Counted from the stretch's first letter, positions 8,528 to 17,983 are shown. The stretch is DNA of 64,000 nt from Brevundimonas sp. A19_0 (GCF_017744255.1 NZ_JAGHQP010000006.1:1-64000), one strand, 5' to 3'. The notes: generated from the sequence alone by a model not told the origin. A program made the numbers and translations.

Positions 8528-8803
8528 ATGACCGATACCCAATCCCCCAAGCCGGGCGCCCCCGTCGGTGACGGCCCCGCCCGTCGTCCGTTCTATCGTC
8601 GCCGCAAGGTCTGCCCGTTCTCGGGCGATAACGCGCCGAAGATCGACTACAAGGACGTCAAGCTGCTGCAACGCTACATCTCGGAGCGCGGCAAGATCGT
8701 GCCGTCGCGCATCACTGCGGTGTCGCAAAAGAAGCAACGCGAGCTGGCCAAGGCCATCAAGCGCGCGCGTTACCTGGCCCTCCTGCCTTATGTGGTGAAG
8801 TAA
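8528..8803 (+). CDS. rpsR: 30S ribosomal protein S18
   Basis: Ribosomal protein S18 (91 residues). The [19 protein letters not shown] segment and the basic core [38 protein letters not shown] are diagnostic. It lies 11 bases after rpsF and its stop is directly followed by rplI, the usual alphaproteobacterial order. Confidence 0.97.
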   Translation: MTDTQSPKPGAPVGDGPARRPFYRRRKVCPFSGDNAPKIDYKDVKLLQRYISERGKIVPSRITAVSQKKQRELAKAIKRARYLALLPYVVK

Positions 8804-8804
8804 G

Positions 8805-9389
8805 ATGAAGGTCGTTCTGCTTGAACGCGTCGAGAACCTCGGCGCCATCGGCGACGTCGTCACTGTCAAGGACGGTTTCGCCCGTAACTTCCTTCTGCCG
8901 CGCGACAAGGCCCGCCGGGCCACTGCCGCCAACCTGAAGGCTTTCGAAGTCGAACGCGCCGCCATCGAGGCGCGCAACGACAAGAACAAGGCCGAGGCCC
9001 AGAAGATCGCCGACAAGATCGACGGCCAGACCTATGTGATGATCCGTCAGGCCGGCGAAACCGGCCAGCTGTACGGTTCGGTCGCCGGTCGCGACGTCGC
9101 CGAGGCCATCCAGGCCGAAGGCGGCAAGGTCGAGCGCTCGCAGGTCGTGCTGCACTTCCCCATCAAGACGCTGGGCGTCCACGAGGTGCAGGTCCGCCTG
9201 CACGCCGAGGTCTCGGCCACCGTCAAGATGAACGTCGCGCGTTCGGCCGATGAAGCCGAGCGTCAGGCGCGCGGTGAGGACGTCATCCGCTCGCAGTTCG
9301 ATGACGAGCGTCAGGCCGCCGAACAGGCTGCCGCGGACCTCATCGAAGGCGGCGCCGGTCAACAGGAAGGCTTCGGCGAAGAAGCCTGA
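8805..9389 (+). CDS. rplI: 50S ribosomal protein L9
   Basis: Ribosomal protein L9, 194 residues. The N-terminal domain [34 protein letters not shown] and the C-terminal domain with [14 protein letters not shown] and [17 protein letters not shown] are clear. The protein carries a C-terminal acidic/alanine-rich extension of about 40 residues beyond the canonical length, common in this group. The ATG is placed one base after the rpsR stop, and a strong terminator follows the stop codon. Confidence 0.97.
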   Translation: MKVVLLERVENLGAIGDVVTVKDGFARNFLLPRDKARRATAANLKAFEVERAAIEARNDKNKAEAQKIADKIDGQTYVMIRQAGETGQLYGSVAGRDVAEAIQAEGGKVERSQVVLHFPIKTLGVHEVQVRLHAEVSATVKMNVARSADEAERQARGEDVIRSQFDDERQAAEQAAADLIEGGAGQQEGFGEEA

Positions 9390-9412
9390 TCCCTGCGGAT
9401 CGACGACAGATC

Positions 9413-9446
9413 AGGGCGCGTCTCCTGCGGGAGGCGCGCCCTTTTT
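9413..9446 (+). terminator. rho-independent terminator of rpsF-rpsR-rplI
   Basis: A 13-bp stem (AGGGCGCGTCTCC with GGAGGCGCGCCCT, one mismatch as a G-T pair) with a 4-base loop is directly followed by five Ts. It ends the ribosomal protein operon 24 bases after the rplI stop. Confidence 0.92.
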
Positions 9447-9526
9447 CGTGGCCGGATCCCCGCCTGTCCCGCGCCCCAGTTTTGACACGAGGCCGGACAA
9501 CTCTCCCGCCATCGAGGGAGGGTCTC

Positions 9527-9904
9527 ATGCGTATCGGTGCCTTGATCGCTCTGGCGGTCGTCGTTCTGGCGGGCGTCGCCCATGCCCAGGCGGCCATGAA
9601 CCTGGACACCTTCGTCACCCGGGCCAACCGCATCCCCATGAACCCTGCGGCCATGCTGATGCCCGACGCCCACCGACTGAAGGGAGAAGCCGAGCGCGCC
9701 TTCACCGCCGTCGGCCGGGAGATCCGCGATGCTCGCGCCGCCGGCCGCACGCCGCCCGCCTGCCCGCCCGAGCGCCTGGACCTCAATCCGCGCCAGCTGC
9801 TGGACTATCTGAACGGCATTCCGCAGTCCCGCCGCCAGCGCATGACGGTCACCGACGGCATCCGGTCCTGGCTCGCCTCGCGTTATCCCTGTCCCGGCGG
9901 CTGA
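9527..9904 (+). CDS. small secreted protein, weakly Rap1a/Tai-like
   Basis: A 125-residue protein with a clear signal peptide (about residues 1-21, ending A-H-A-Q). The second half has CPPERLDLNPRQLLDYLNGIPQSRRQRM..ASRYPC, a Cys-to-Cys layout reminiscent of the Rap1a/Tai family of small periplasmic immunity-like proteins. The similarity is by eye and weak; a general hypothetical protein is the safer name. The GAGGGAGG ribosome-binding site fits the ATG at 9527. It stands alone between the rplI terminator and dnaB, with no secretion-effector genes nearby. Confidence 0.7.
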   Translation: MRIGALIALAVVVLAGVAHAQAAMNLDTFVTRANRIPMNPAAMLMPDAHRLKGEAERAFTAVGREIRDARAAGRTPPACPPERLDLNPRQLLDYLNGIPQSRRQRMTVTDGIRSWLASRYPCPGG

Positions 9905-9986
9905 TCCACAGCCCCCGCCAATCCGTCCCCGGCCAAGCGGGACACCCCCCTCACGCCCGCGCGCTGCATCGGTTACACGTTAACCA

Positions 9987-11471
9987 ATGAACGCCTTCGC
10001 TGCCCTCTCCCCCTCCGACGCCGGCCCCCAGTCGCTGCCCCACAACCTGGAGGCGGAACAGGCGCTGCTGGGCTGTCTGCTGTTCGACAACTCGGCCTTC
10101 GAGCGCCTGTCGGACAAGCTGAGAGGTAGCCACTTCTACGAACCGTTCCACCAGCGCCTGTATGACGTGATCGAGGATCACATCCGCCAGGGCCTGCTGG
10201 CCGAGCCCACACTGCTGATGGGCCGCTTCAAGCAGGACCCGGCCTTCGAACAGTTCGGCGGCCTGCGCTATCTGGCCGATCTGGTGGACCGGGCTCCGCC
10301 CGCCGCCAATGCGCCGGACTATGCGCGCGTCATCTATGACCTAGCCCTGCGGCGGGACCTGATCCGCATCGGCGGCGACATCACCCGGGCGGCCCCGGAC
10401 CCCGAGACCCCCGCGCTGGACCAGATCGAAAGCGCCGAACAGTCGCTCTACACCCTGGCCGAAACCGGCAAGCCGTCCTCAGGCTTCGTCAGCTTCTCGA
10501 CGGCGCTGGCCGGTGCGGTGCAGATGGCGGGCGAAGCCTATCAGCGCGACGGCAAGCTGGCGGGCCTGGCCACACAGCTGGACGACCTCGACCAGAAATT
10601 GGGCGGCCTCTACCCCTCCGACCTGTTGATTCTCGCGGGCCGCCCCTCGATGGGCAAGACGTCGCTGGCCACCAATGTCGCCTTCAACGTAGCCCGCAAC
10701 TATCGCTGGGAGCCGACCCCGGAGGGCCGCAAGACGGTCTCGGGCGGGGTGGTGGCCTTCTTCTCACTGGAAATGAGCGCCGAACAGCTGGCCATGCGGA
10801 TTCTGGCCGACGCCTCGGGCATTTCGTCCGACCGGCTGAGAAAGGGCGAGATTGACGCCTCGGATTACGGCAGGCTGCGCGATGCCGCCATCGAGATCGG
10901 CGAAAGCCCGCTCTACATCGACGCCACCGGCGGCCTGCCCATCTCCAAACTGGCCGCGCGCGCCCGCCGTCTGAAGCGCCAGGAACACGGGCTGGACCTG
11001 ATCATCGTCGACTACCTGCAGCTGCTGACCGTGGGCGACGCCAACAGCCAGAAGAACCGGGTGCAGGAGGTCTCCGAGATCACCGGGGGCCTCAAGGCGC
11101 TGGCCAAGGAGCTGAACGTCCCGGTCATCGCCCTGTCGCAGCTGTCGCGTCAGGTCGAAAGCCGCGACGACAAACGCCCCCAGCTGTCCGACCTGCGGGA
11201 ATCGGGCTCGATCGAGCAGGACGCCGACGTGGTCATGTTCGTCTATCGCGAGAGCTATTACCTGGGCCGTTCCGAGCCGCGCGAAGGCACGGAGGAACAC
11301 CTCAAATGGCAGCAGGACATGGACCAGCTGCAGCACGTCGCCGAGGTCATCATCGGCAAGCAGCGTCACGGCCCCATCGGCACCGTCCGCCTGTCGTTCG
11401 ACGCCGACACGACCCGCTTCGGCAACCTCGCCCACGACAACCGCTACGACAGCAGCAACTACGGCGATTGA
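9987..11471 (+). CDS. dnaB: replicative DNA helicase DnaB
   Basis: Hexameric helicase that unwinds DNA at the fork. The N-terminal domain begins LPHNLEAEQALLGCLLFDN; the RecA-like C-terminal domain has Walker A GRPSMGKTSLATN, the FFSLEMSAEQLAMRIL block, DLIIVDYLQLL (Walker B) and ALSQLSRQVE..LRESGSIEQDADVV. The 494-residue length is standard and no intein is present. It follows rplI in the usual neighbourhood seen in many Alphaproteobacteria. Confidence 0.97.
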   Translation: MNAFAALSPSDAGPQSLPHNLEAEQALLGCLLFDNSAFERLSDKLRGSHFYEPFHQRLYDVIEDHIRQGLLAEPTLLMGRFKQDPAFEQFGGLRYLADLVDRAPPAANAPDYARVIYDLALRRDLIRIGGDITRAAPDPETPALDQIESAEQSLYTLAETGKPSSGFVSFSTALAGAVQMAGEAYQRDGKLAGLATQLDDLDQKLGGLYPSDLLILAGRPSMGKTSLATNVAFNVARNYRWEPTPEGRKTVSGGVVAFFSLEMSAEQLAMRILADASGISSDRLRKGEIDASDYGRLRDAAIEIGESPLYIDATGGLPISKLAARARRLKRQEHGLDLIIVDYLQLLTVGDANSQKNRVQEVSEITGGLKALAKELNVPVIALSQLSRQVESRDDKRPQLSDLRESGSIEQDADVVMFVYRESYYLGRSEPREGTEEHLKWQQDMDQLQHVAEVIIGKQRHGPIGTVRLSFDADTTRFGNLAHDNRYDSSNYGD

Positions 11472-11509
11472 GATTTGACCGGGTGCGACCGGCAGACATA
11501 GGGTGAGGA

Positions 11510-11917
11510 ATGATCACCTTGTCCCTGCTGAGCGCGCTGCTGGTCTCGGCCCAGGATCCGGCGCCGGCACCCCCGCCCGTGCGGATCCCGATACGTCCTG
11601 CGGCGCTGATCCCGGCCGACCCGGAACGGCCAAGCATCATCACCAACCCGCGGTGGGCGGTCAGGCCGCAGGTGACCGAGCGGGAACTTCGAATGGTTAT
11701 GCCTGCTTTGGAGCAGGACATCTCTGGTGAAGCGGCCGTGAGTTGTCGCGTCAACGCAGATGGCCGTCTCCGCGACTGTACCGTCATCGAAACGCCGGCC
11801 GGTCACGGGTTTGGCGACGCGGCCCTGTCGGCAGCCAGGAGCGGGCAAGTTGATGTGAGCCGCTACACGCCGCCGAGCGAGTCGACCGTGCACTTCACGA
11901 TCCGGTTCAGGCCCTAG
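11510..11917 (+). CDS. TonB C-terminal-like domain protein
   Basis: A 135-residue protein with a short hydrophobic N-terminus (MITLSLLSALLVSAQ), a proline-rich stretch and a C-terminal TonB-like domain. The domain contains VSCRVNADGRLRDCTVIETPAGHGFGDAALSAAR, typical of many energy-transducer TonB-family proteins in Caulobacterales. With no long periplasm-spanning linker and only a signal-like N-terminus, it is unlikely to be a true energy transducer and may be a soluble periplasmic relative. It lies between dnaB and alr. Confidence 0.75.
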   Translation: MITLSLLSALLVSAQDPAPAPPPVRIPIRPAALIPADPERPSIITNPRWAVRPQVTERELRMVMPALEQDISGEAAVSCRVNADGRLRDCTVIETPAGHGFGDAALSAARSGQVDVSRYTPPSESTVHFTIRFRP

Positions 11918-11955
11918 GTTATTGCGTCGCACAATTTCTGCGGCATAAGTGGCCG

Positions 11956-12990
11956 ATGACCCGTGCCCGCCTGTCGGTCGATCTCGACGCCCTTGCCGCC
12001 AATCATGATTTTCTGGCCCGCCTGACCGGGCGCCCGGTACAGCCCGTGGTCAAGGCCGACGCCTATGGCTTGGGGGCCGAGGCCTGCGTGACCCGGCTGA
12101 TGCAGGCGGGGGCGCGCACCTTCTTCGTCGCCCGACTGGTCGAGGGTCTGGCCCTGCGCGAGGCCATGGGACCGACCCCCGTCATCTATGTGCTGGACGG
12201 ATGCACCGCAGGCGCTGCGGCCGCCCTGCGGGAGCCGGACCTCCGCCCGGTCATCAATCATGGCGAACAGCTGGCCCGTTGGCTGGAGGCCGGCGGCGGC
12301 GCGTGCGGCCTGCACATAGACACCGGAATGAACCGGCTGGGCTTTCGTCCGGAGCAGGCCCCGGCCACCTTCCCCGGGCTGGAACTGGTGATCAGCCACC
12401 TCGCCTGCGCCGATGAGCCGGACAGCCCGATGAACCGGCAGCAGCGCGACACCTTTGCCGCTGTCCGTGGCCACTATCCCGACATCCCCGCCTCCTTCGC
12501 CAATTCAGGCGGCTGTTTCCTGGGGCCCGACTATGCCTTCGACGCCGTTCGGCCCGGCATCAGCCTGTGGGGCGGTGGCCCCGAGGGGCGGCCCGACCCG
12601 CGCATCCGGCCGGTTGCCACCTTCAGCGCGCCGATCCTGCAGGTGCGCCCGGTCCCCGTCGGCGAGAGCGTCGGCTATGCCCGGGGCAAGGTGGCCGACC
12701 AGCCGCTGACCGTCGCGACCGTCGGCGCCGGCTATGCCGATGGCGTCATGCGCGCCACCAGCCCGAGGGGCCAGGTGTTCGTCGCCGGTCAGCTGCGGCC
12801 GATTCTGGGGCGGATATCCATGGACGCGCTGGCGGTCGACGTCACCGGACTGGATGTGGTCGAGGGCGACCGGGTCGAACTGTTTGGCCCCAACCGGCCG
12901 ATCGACGATGCCGCGCGCGACACCGGCACCATCGCCTATGAGCTGCTGACCTCGGTCGGCAGCCGGGTGGATCGCACCTACACCGGCTGA
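11956..12990 (+). CDS. alr: alanine racemase
   Basis: PLP-dependent enzyme that makes D-alanine for peptidoglycan. The PLP lysine motif VVKADAYGLGA is near residues 31-41. The catalytic Tyr region GAGYADGVMR and the C-terminal ILGRISMDALAVDVT and YELLTSVGSRVDRTYTG blocks are present. The 344-residue length is at the shorter end for the family but complete. Confidence 0.95.
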   Translation: MTRARLSVDLDALAANHDFLARLTGRPVQPVVKADAYGLGAEACVTRLMQAGARTFFVARLVEGLALREAMGPTPVIYVLDGCTAGAAAALREPDLRPVINHGEQLARWLEAGGGACGLHIDTGMNRLGFRPEQAPATFPGLELVISHLACADEPDSPMNRQQRDTFAAVRGHYPDIPASFANSGGCFLGPDYAFDAVRPGISLWGGGPEGRPDPRIRPVATFSAPILQVRPVPVGESVGYARGKVADQPLTVATVGAGYADGVMRATSPRGQVFVAGQLRPILGRISMDALAVDVTGLDVVEGDRVELFGPNRPIDDAARDTGTIAYELLTSVGSRVDRTYTG

Positions 12991-13064
12991 GGCTACGTCA
13001 GGATCGGTCGTAGCCGCCATTTCCGCCGCTGCGCCCGCCTCGGGATTCGGTGTAAGCGGACCGC

Positions 13065-14441
13065 ATGGCTCGTGACTCATCCCAATACATCTGTCGCGTC
13101 TGCGGGGCCGTTCATGCCAAATGGGCGGGCCAGTGCTCGGCCTGCGGCGAATGGAACTGCCTGACGGAAGAGACCTCAAGCGCCCCGCCCGGCGCGCTCA
13201 AGCCCGCCGCGACCAAGCGCGCACGCGGCATCCAGTTCGAGGATCTCCGCTCGGAAAGCCCCGATCCGCCCCGCCTGATCACCGGCGTCGGAGAGTTCGA
13301 CCGCGTGTGCGGCGGCGGCCTGGTGCCCGGCTCGGCCCTGCTGATCAGCGGGGATCCGGGGGTCGGCAAGTCGACCCTGTTGCTGGAAGTCTGCGCCCGG
13401 GCGGCGCTGAAGGGCGCAAAGGTCGCCTATCTGTCGGGCGAGGAGGCGGTCGAGCAGATCCGCTCGCGCGCGCGGCGCATGGGCCTGTCGGAGGCCGACG
13501 TCGCACTCGCCTCGGCCACGGCGCTTCGCGAAATCGTCGCCACCCTGAAGCGCGAGACCTTTGATCTGGTGGTGATCGATTCCGTCCAGACGCTGTGGTC
13601 CGACGTGCATGAGGCCGGACCCGGCTCGATCGTCCAGGTCCGGGCCTGTGCCTCCGAGCTGGTGCGGCTGGCCAAGGCGGGCGGGCCGGCCATGATCCTG
13701 GTCGGCCATGTGACCAAGGACGGACAGGTGGCCGGACCCCGGGTGGTCGAGCACATGGTCGATGCGGTGCTGAACTTCGAGGGCGAGCGCGGCTACCCCT
13801 TCCGCGTGCTGCGCGCCGGCAAGAACCGCTTTGGCGCCACCGACGAGATCGGCGTGTTCGAGATGGGCGACACGGGCCTGCGCGAGGTCACCAATCCCTC
13901 GTCGCTGTTCCTCGGCGACCAGAATGGCGAGCGGGCCGAGCGCGAACCGGGCACCGCCGTCTTTGCCGGAATCGAGGGCTCGCGGCCGGTGCTGGTCGAG
14001 ATCCAGGCCCTGTCGGCACCCTCGGCCTATGGTACGCCGCGTCGTGCTGTGGTGGGTTGGGATTCCGGGCGTCTTGCCATGGTGCTGGCCGTGCTCGAGT
14101 CGCGCTGTGGCCTCGGCTTCGGCGACCGCGACATCTATCTGAATGTCGCCGGCGGGCTGAAGATCAATGAACCGGCCGCTGACCTCGCCGCCGCCGCCGC
14201 CCTGATCAGCTCGGTCTGCGACAAACCCCTGCCACGCGGCTGCGTCGTGTTTGGCGAGATCGGCCTGTCAGGCGAGGTCCGGGCCGTCGGCCGGGCCGAA
14301 GCAAGACTGCGCGAGGCCATGAAGCTGGGCTTCGACAAGGCACTCTGTCCCCCGCTCAGTCATGAGCCAGCCGACATGGCCGCCACCTCGCTCAGCCGTC
14401 TGGCCGAGGCGGTCGAACGAATCTCGCAAAGCAGGTATTAG
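13065..14441 (+). CDS. radA: DNA repair protein RadA
   Basis: RadA/Sms is a hexameric RecA-like helicase acting in recombination branch migration. The N-terminal zinc finger CRVCGAVHAKWAGQCSACGEW, the Walker A GDPGVGKSTL, the RadA-specific KNRFG motif and a C-terminal Lon-protease-like domain (INEPAADLAAAAALIS..GEIGLSGEVRAV) are all present. The 458-residue length is normal. cvpA follows after a palindrome-rich intergenic stretch. Confidence 0.97.
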   Translation: MARDSSQYICRVCGAVHAKWAGQCSACGEWNCLTEETSSAPPGALKPAATKRARGIQFEDLRSESPDPPRLITGVGEFDRVCGGGLVPGSALLISGDPGVGKSTLLLEVCARAALKGAKVAYLSGEEAVEQIRSRARRMGLSEADVALASATALREIVATLKRETFDLVVIDSVQTLWSDVHEAGPGSIVQVRACASELVRLAKAGGPAMILVGHVTKDGQVAGPRVVEHMVDAVLNFEGERGYPFRVLRAGKNRFGATDEIGVFEMGDTGLREVTNPSSLFLGDQNGERAEREPGTAVFAGIEGSRPVLVEIQALSAPSAYGTPRRAVVGWDSGRLAMVLAVLESRCGLGFGDRDIYLNVAGGLKINEPAADLAAAAALISSVCDKPLPRGCVVFGEIGLSGEVRAVGRAEARLREAMKLGFDKALCPPLSHEPADMAATSLSRLAEAVERISQSRY

Positions 14442-14576
14442 ATGCTTGTCTCCTCCCTGTTCGCGCCGCGAACGGAGAGGTGGATCGGCGGCGCAGCCGA
14501 CGAGACGGAGGGGTTGTGAGGCGATCCGGAAAAGGTCAGCGGGGCGAAAAGTGCCCCTCCACCGCTTCGCGGTCCC

Positions 14577-14599
14577 CCTCCCCATTTGCAATGGGGAGG
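14577..14599. repeat. perfect palindrome that supplies the cvpA ribosome-binding site
   Basis: CCTCCCCATT (14577-14586) and AATGGGGAGG (14590-14599) form a perfect 10-bp stem with a 3-base loop. It ends a roughly 150-base noncoding stretch after radA (14442-14606) that also holds a shorter GTTCGCG/CGCGAAC repeat. The right arm contains GGGGAGG, correctly spaced to be the Shine-Dalgarno of cvpA, so folding could mask it. Confidence 0.65.
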
Positions 14600-14606
14600 A
14601 GACGCC

Positions 14607-15200
14607 ATGACCGCCTATGACGTCTTTGCCGTACTGGTCCTGCTGGCCTCGGGGGCCGCGGGCTGGATCCGGGGCGGCACGCGCGAGCTTCTGACCCTGC
14701 TCAGCTTTGTGCTGGCGGCCTTCATCGCCCTGATCGCCCTGCCCTTCTCCGCCCCGATCGGCAAGGCGCTGGTCGATCCCGACTGGGCCGGGACGCTGCT
14801 GGCGGCCCTCGCCAGCTTCCTGCTGGTCTATTTCGGCGTACGCATCTTCGGATCGACCTTGTCGAGACGGGCCCAGGCCCATCCGCATCTGGGCGGCATC
14901 GACCGGTTTTTCGGCATCTTCGTCGGCCTGGCCCGGGCGCTGGTCCTGATCGGGGCGATCCATCTGGTGGTCGTGGCCGCCATGCCCGGAGAGAAGACGC
15001 CACGCTGGCTGGGCGAGGCCGCCCTCTATTCCGTCAGCGCCGGTGCGGCGCGCACGATCCAGTTCATCCTGCCCGGCATCGGACGGGGCGCTGACGCCCT
15101 CGTGCCCGTGGTAGACTCGTCCGTACGCCAAGGGTTTTCCGATCAGGATGCCTTGCCGAAAACACAAACAGCGCCTAACTCGCCCGACACCGCCCGCTAG
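14607..15200 (+). CDS. cvpA: CvpA family membrane protein
   Basis: A 197-residue integral membrane protein of the CvpA family with four predicted transmembrane segments in the first 130 residues (VFAVLVLLASGAAGWIRGG, LLTLLSFVLAAFIALIAL, LLAALASFLLVYFGVRIFG and ALVLIGAIHLVVVAAM). CvpA is needed for colicin V production in E. coli and more generally for envelope homeostasis. It is directly upstream of purF, as in many proteobacteria. The ATG at 14607 has its ribosome-binding site inside a palindrome. Confidence 0.9.
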   Translation: MTAYDVFAVLVLLASGAAGWIRGGTRELLTLLSFVLAAFIALIALPFSAPIGKALVDPDWAGTLLAALASFLLVYFGVRIFGSTLSRRAQAHPHLGGIDRFFGIFVGLARALVLIGAIHLVVVAAMPGEKTPRWLGEAALYSVSAGAARTIQFILPGIGRGADALVPVVDSSVRQGFSDQDALPKTQTAPNSPDTAR

Positions 15201-15233
15201 TTATTTTCCCCCAGGTCATCGGAGCCGCCGACG

Positions 15234-16739
15234 ATGTCCCACCGCCTCGCCGATCCCGTCGTCCACCATTGGCCCGAGCGCGAGGCCGACGATGACCAGC
15301 TGCGGCTGGAATGCGGTGTGTGCGGGGTCTGGGGCGCCGCGGCCAACGAAGCCTCTTCCATCGTCGCCCTGGGCCTGCACGCCCTGCAGCATCGCGGACA
15401 GGAAGCCTGCGGCATCGCCAGCGTCGCCGACACCCATTTCCACACCGAGCGCCACGTTGGTCTGGTGGGCGAGGCCTTCGGCAGCACCGACCTGACCGGT
15501 CGCCTGCCCGGCTCGGCCGCGGTCGGCCACACCCGTTATTCCACCTCGGGCGGCAGCTTCCTGCGCAACATCCAGCCGATGTTCGCCGATCTGGACACCG
15601 GCGGTATCGCCGTGGCGCACAACGGCAATCTGACCAACTTCCTGTTCCTGCGGAACCAGCTGGTCTCGGAAGGCGCCATCTTCCAGTCGACCTCCGACTC
15701 CGAGGTCATCCTGCACCTGATTGCCCGCAGCCGTAAGGCAAGGGTGGTCGACCGCTTCATCGACGCCCTGGCCCGGATCGAGGGCGGCTATGCCCTCGTC
15801 GCCCAGACGCCGAAGAAGATGATCGGCGCCCGCGACCCGCTGGGCATTCGCCCGCTGGTGCTCGGTCAGCTGGGCGACGCCTGGGTGCTGGCCTCCGAGA
15901 CCTGTGCGCTCGACTCCATGGGCGCAACCTTCGTCCGCGATGTCGAGCATGGGGAGGTCGTGGTGATCGACGAGAACGGCGTCAGCTCGCTCAAGCCCTT
16001 CCCGGCGCGCGCCGCCCGTCCCTGCCTGTTCGAATATGTCTATTTCGCCCGCCCCGACAGCGTGGTGAACGGCCGCTCGGTCTATGAAGTCCGCAAGCGC
16101 ATGGGTCAGGGTCTGGCCCACGAGCATGCGGTCGAGGCCGATGTGGTCGTGCCGGTGCCCGACTCTGGCGTGCCCGCCGCCCTCGGCTATGCCCAGGCCA
16201 GCGGCATTCCCTATGAGATGGGCATCATCCGCAGCCACTATCTGGGCCGCACCTTCATCCAGCCCAGCCAGGGCGCCCGGCAGAAGGGCGTACGCATGAA
16301 GCACAGCCCCAACCGGTCGGTGCTCGAGGGCAAGCGGGTGGTGCTGATCGATGACTCCATCGTGCGCGGCACGACCTCGGTCAAACTGGTGCGCGCCGTG
16401 CGTGCCGCCGGGGCCACCGAGGTTCACCTGCGCTCGGCCAGCCCGCCGATCGTCTATCCCGATTTCTACGGCATCGACATGCCCGAGCGGGAGCAGCTGC
16501 TGGCCGCCAACAAGACGCTCGAGGAAATGTGCGCCCACCTAGAGGTCGACAGCCTGGGCTTCCTGTCGGTCGACGGTCTGTATGCCGCCATGGAGGCCGG
16601 TCCGCGCGACCCGGCCAATCCCCAGTTCACCGACCACTACTTCACCGGCGACTATCCGACCCGCCTTCTGGACCGGGAGATCGCCGAAGGCGGTCGCAGC
16701 TCCAATCCGCGCCAGCTGTCGCTGCTGGTCAGCGCCTGA
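15234..16739 (+). CDS. purF: amidophosphoribosyltransferase
   Basis: First committed enzyme of purine synthesis, transferring the amide nitrogen of glutamine to PRPP. The N-terminal glutamine amidotransferase domain needs propeptide removal to expose a catalytic Cys; here the likely nucleophile is C27 in LECGVCGVWG, with C30 replacing the usual aromatic residue. The GHTRYST and HNGNL motifs follow. The C-terminal phosphoribosyltransferase domain has the PRPP loop VVLIDDSIVRGTTS. The 501-residue length is normal. It is downstream of cvpA and two bases upstream of the dehydrogenase gene. Confidence 0.96.
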   Translation: MSHRLADPVVHHWPEREADDDQLRLECGVCGVWGAAANEASSIVALGLHALQHRGQEACGIASVADTHFHTERHVGLVGEAFGSTDLTGRLPGSAAVGHTRYSTSGGSFLRNIQPMFADLDTGGIAVAHNGNLTNFLFLRNQLVSEGAIFQSTSDSEVILHLIARSRKARVVDRFIDALARIEGGYALVAQTPKKMIGARDPLGIRPLVLGQLGDAWVLASETCALDSMGATFVRDVEHGEVVVIDENGVSSLKPFPARAARPCLFEYVYFARPDSVVNGRSVYEVRKRMGQGLAHEHAVEADVVVPVPDSGVPAALGYAQASGIPYEMGIIRSHYLGRTFIQPSQGARQKGVRMKHSPNRSVLEGKRVVLIDDSIVRGTTSVKLVRAVRAAGATEVHLRSASPPIVYPDFYGIDMPEREQLLAANKTLEEMCAHLEVDSLGFLSVDGLYAAMEAGPRDPANPQFTDHYFTGDYPTRLLDREIAEGGRSSNPRQLSLLVSA

Positions 16740-16742
16740 TCC

Positions 16743-17483
16743 ATGGTTGATATGACGGTCCTCGACGGGCGTATCGCCCTGATCACCGGCGCCTCGCGCG
16801 GCATCGGCTATGAAGCGGCGCTTGGCCTGGCCCGCGCCGGCGCCCATGTCGTCGCCACGGCCCGCACCCAAGGCGGACTGGAAGAGCTGGACGATGCCAT
16901 CTTCGCCGCGACCGGCCAGCACGCCACCCTGATCCCGTTCGATCTGGTCGATGGCGGCGCGATCGACCGGCTGGGCGGCGCCCTCTACGAGCGCTTCGGC
17001 CGGCTGGACATCTGGGTCAACACGGCCGCCACCCTGGGCGCCGAAGGTCTGACCCCGGTCGCCCATGCCGACCCCCGTCAGTTCGCCAAGATCGAAAAGG
17101 TCAATCTGACCGCCGTCTACCGGCTGATTCGCTCGCTGGAGCCGCTGCTGCGGGCCTCTGACGCCGGGCGCGCCATCCACCTGACCACCAGCCTCGCCAA
17201 TGCGCCCAAGGCCTTCTGGGGCAGCTATGCCGCGACCAAGGCGGCCGCCGAGGTGCTGGTGCGTTGCTGGGCCGACGAGATCGAGTCCACCCCGATCCGC
17301 GCCACCGTGCTGGATCCCGGCCGCATGCGCACCCGCCTGCGCGCCCAGGCCTTCCCCGGCGAGGATCCCGAGACCCTGCCCCACCCGTCCGAAATCGCGC
17401 CGCTGATCGTCGATCTGGCCCGCGGCGACCAGGTGCCGCCGGTGATGGAGAGCTTCAGGGAGTGGAAGGCCTCAAGAGCCTGA
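16743..17483 (+). CDS. SDR family NAD(P)-dependent oxidoreductase
   Basis: A 246-residue classical short-chain dehydrogenase. The Rossmann motif TGASRGIGYE is at about residues 16-25, NTAATLG takes the place of the NNAG motif, and the catalytic YxxxK is YAATK. The substrate cannot be read from the sequence; this type is a common partner downstream of purF in Caulobacterales. The final 75 bases and adjacent noncoding DNA have a diverged second copy at 18279-18353. Confidence 0.9.
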   Translation: MVDMTVLDGRIALITGASRGIGYEAALGLARAGAHVVATARTQGGLEELDDAIFAATGQHATLIPFDLVDGGAIDRLGGALYERFGRLDIWVNTAATLGAEGLTPVAHADPRQFAKIEKVNLTAVYRLIRSLEPLLRASDAGRAIHLTTSLANAPKAFWGSYAATKAAAEVLVRCWADEIESTPIRATVLDPGRMRTRLRAQAFPGEDPETLPHPSEIAPLIVDLARGDQVPPVMESFREWKASRA

Positions 17484-17498
17484 GTTCCGGCGGCAGGG
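17424..17498. repeat. 75-bp direct repeat, copy 1 (3' end of SDR gene)
   Basis: These 75 bases cover the last 20 codons of the dehydrogenase and 15 bases beyond the stop. They align without gaps to 18279-18353 with about 11 mismatches counted by hand (about 85% identity). The two copies flank the lipoprotein and HlyD fragment. Confidence 0.75.
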
Positions 17499-17593
17499 GA
17501 ACAGATACCGGGACCAATGCCGGATCAGCCCTGATGTCGGCACCCAAAGGTCGCGCCCTGATGCGTATCAACACATCACGCCAGTCCGCAGGA

Positions 17594-17983
17594 TCACCAG
17601 GCGTTGCGAATAGCGCCCCAGAGGCCCGTATCATGTCCTGAGCGGACGCTCGCTATGCCAATGTAATAGCGGCAACGTCTCGGCATATACCCACGATATT
17701 CATGTGTATGGTAGCTATTGGCCGTTGAGACACGTTCCCATAGAGCCCGGCCGCACACGCCCTGCTCTTCCAGCTCAACCTGATCGATTGTCAGCCAGCG
17801 GCCATAGGTAAAGTAGAGCGTGATAACTCCACTCTCGCCAGATTCTGCAAGGGCCTGCTCTACCATGGCCCGGCCTTCCGCAGGCGTGGGAGCGACTGAT
17901 ACGCAACCCCCAAGAGAGGCAACCATCGAGGCCGCCAGTACCAAATGGCGAATTCCCCCTGGCAAGATCTGACGCCCCCTCAT
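17594..17983 (-). CDS. small lipoprotein of unknown function
   Basis: A 129-residue protein with a lipobox (L-G-G-C near residue 27) after a basic, hydrophobic N-terminus. Further Cys residues occur in GVCGRALW and RRCRYYIG. The second half is rich in Tyr and Arg and not assigned to a family. Its start overlaps the stop of the HlyD-like fragment by four bases (ATGA), so it was probably the downstream partner of that gene before truncation. Confidence 0.65.
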   Translation of the reverse strand: MRGRQILPGGIRHLVLAASMVASLGGCVSVAPTPAEGRAMVEQALAESGESGVITLYFTYGRWLTIDQVELEEQGVCGRALWERVSTANSYHTHEYRGYMPRRCRYYIGIASVRSGHDTGLWGAIRNAW

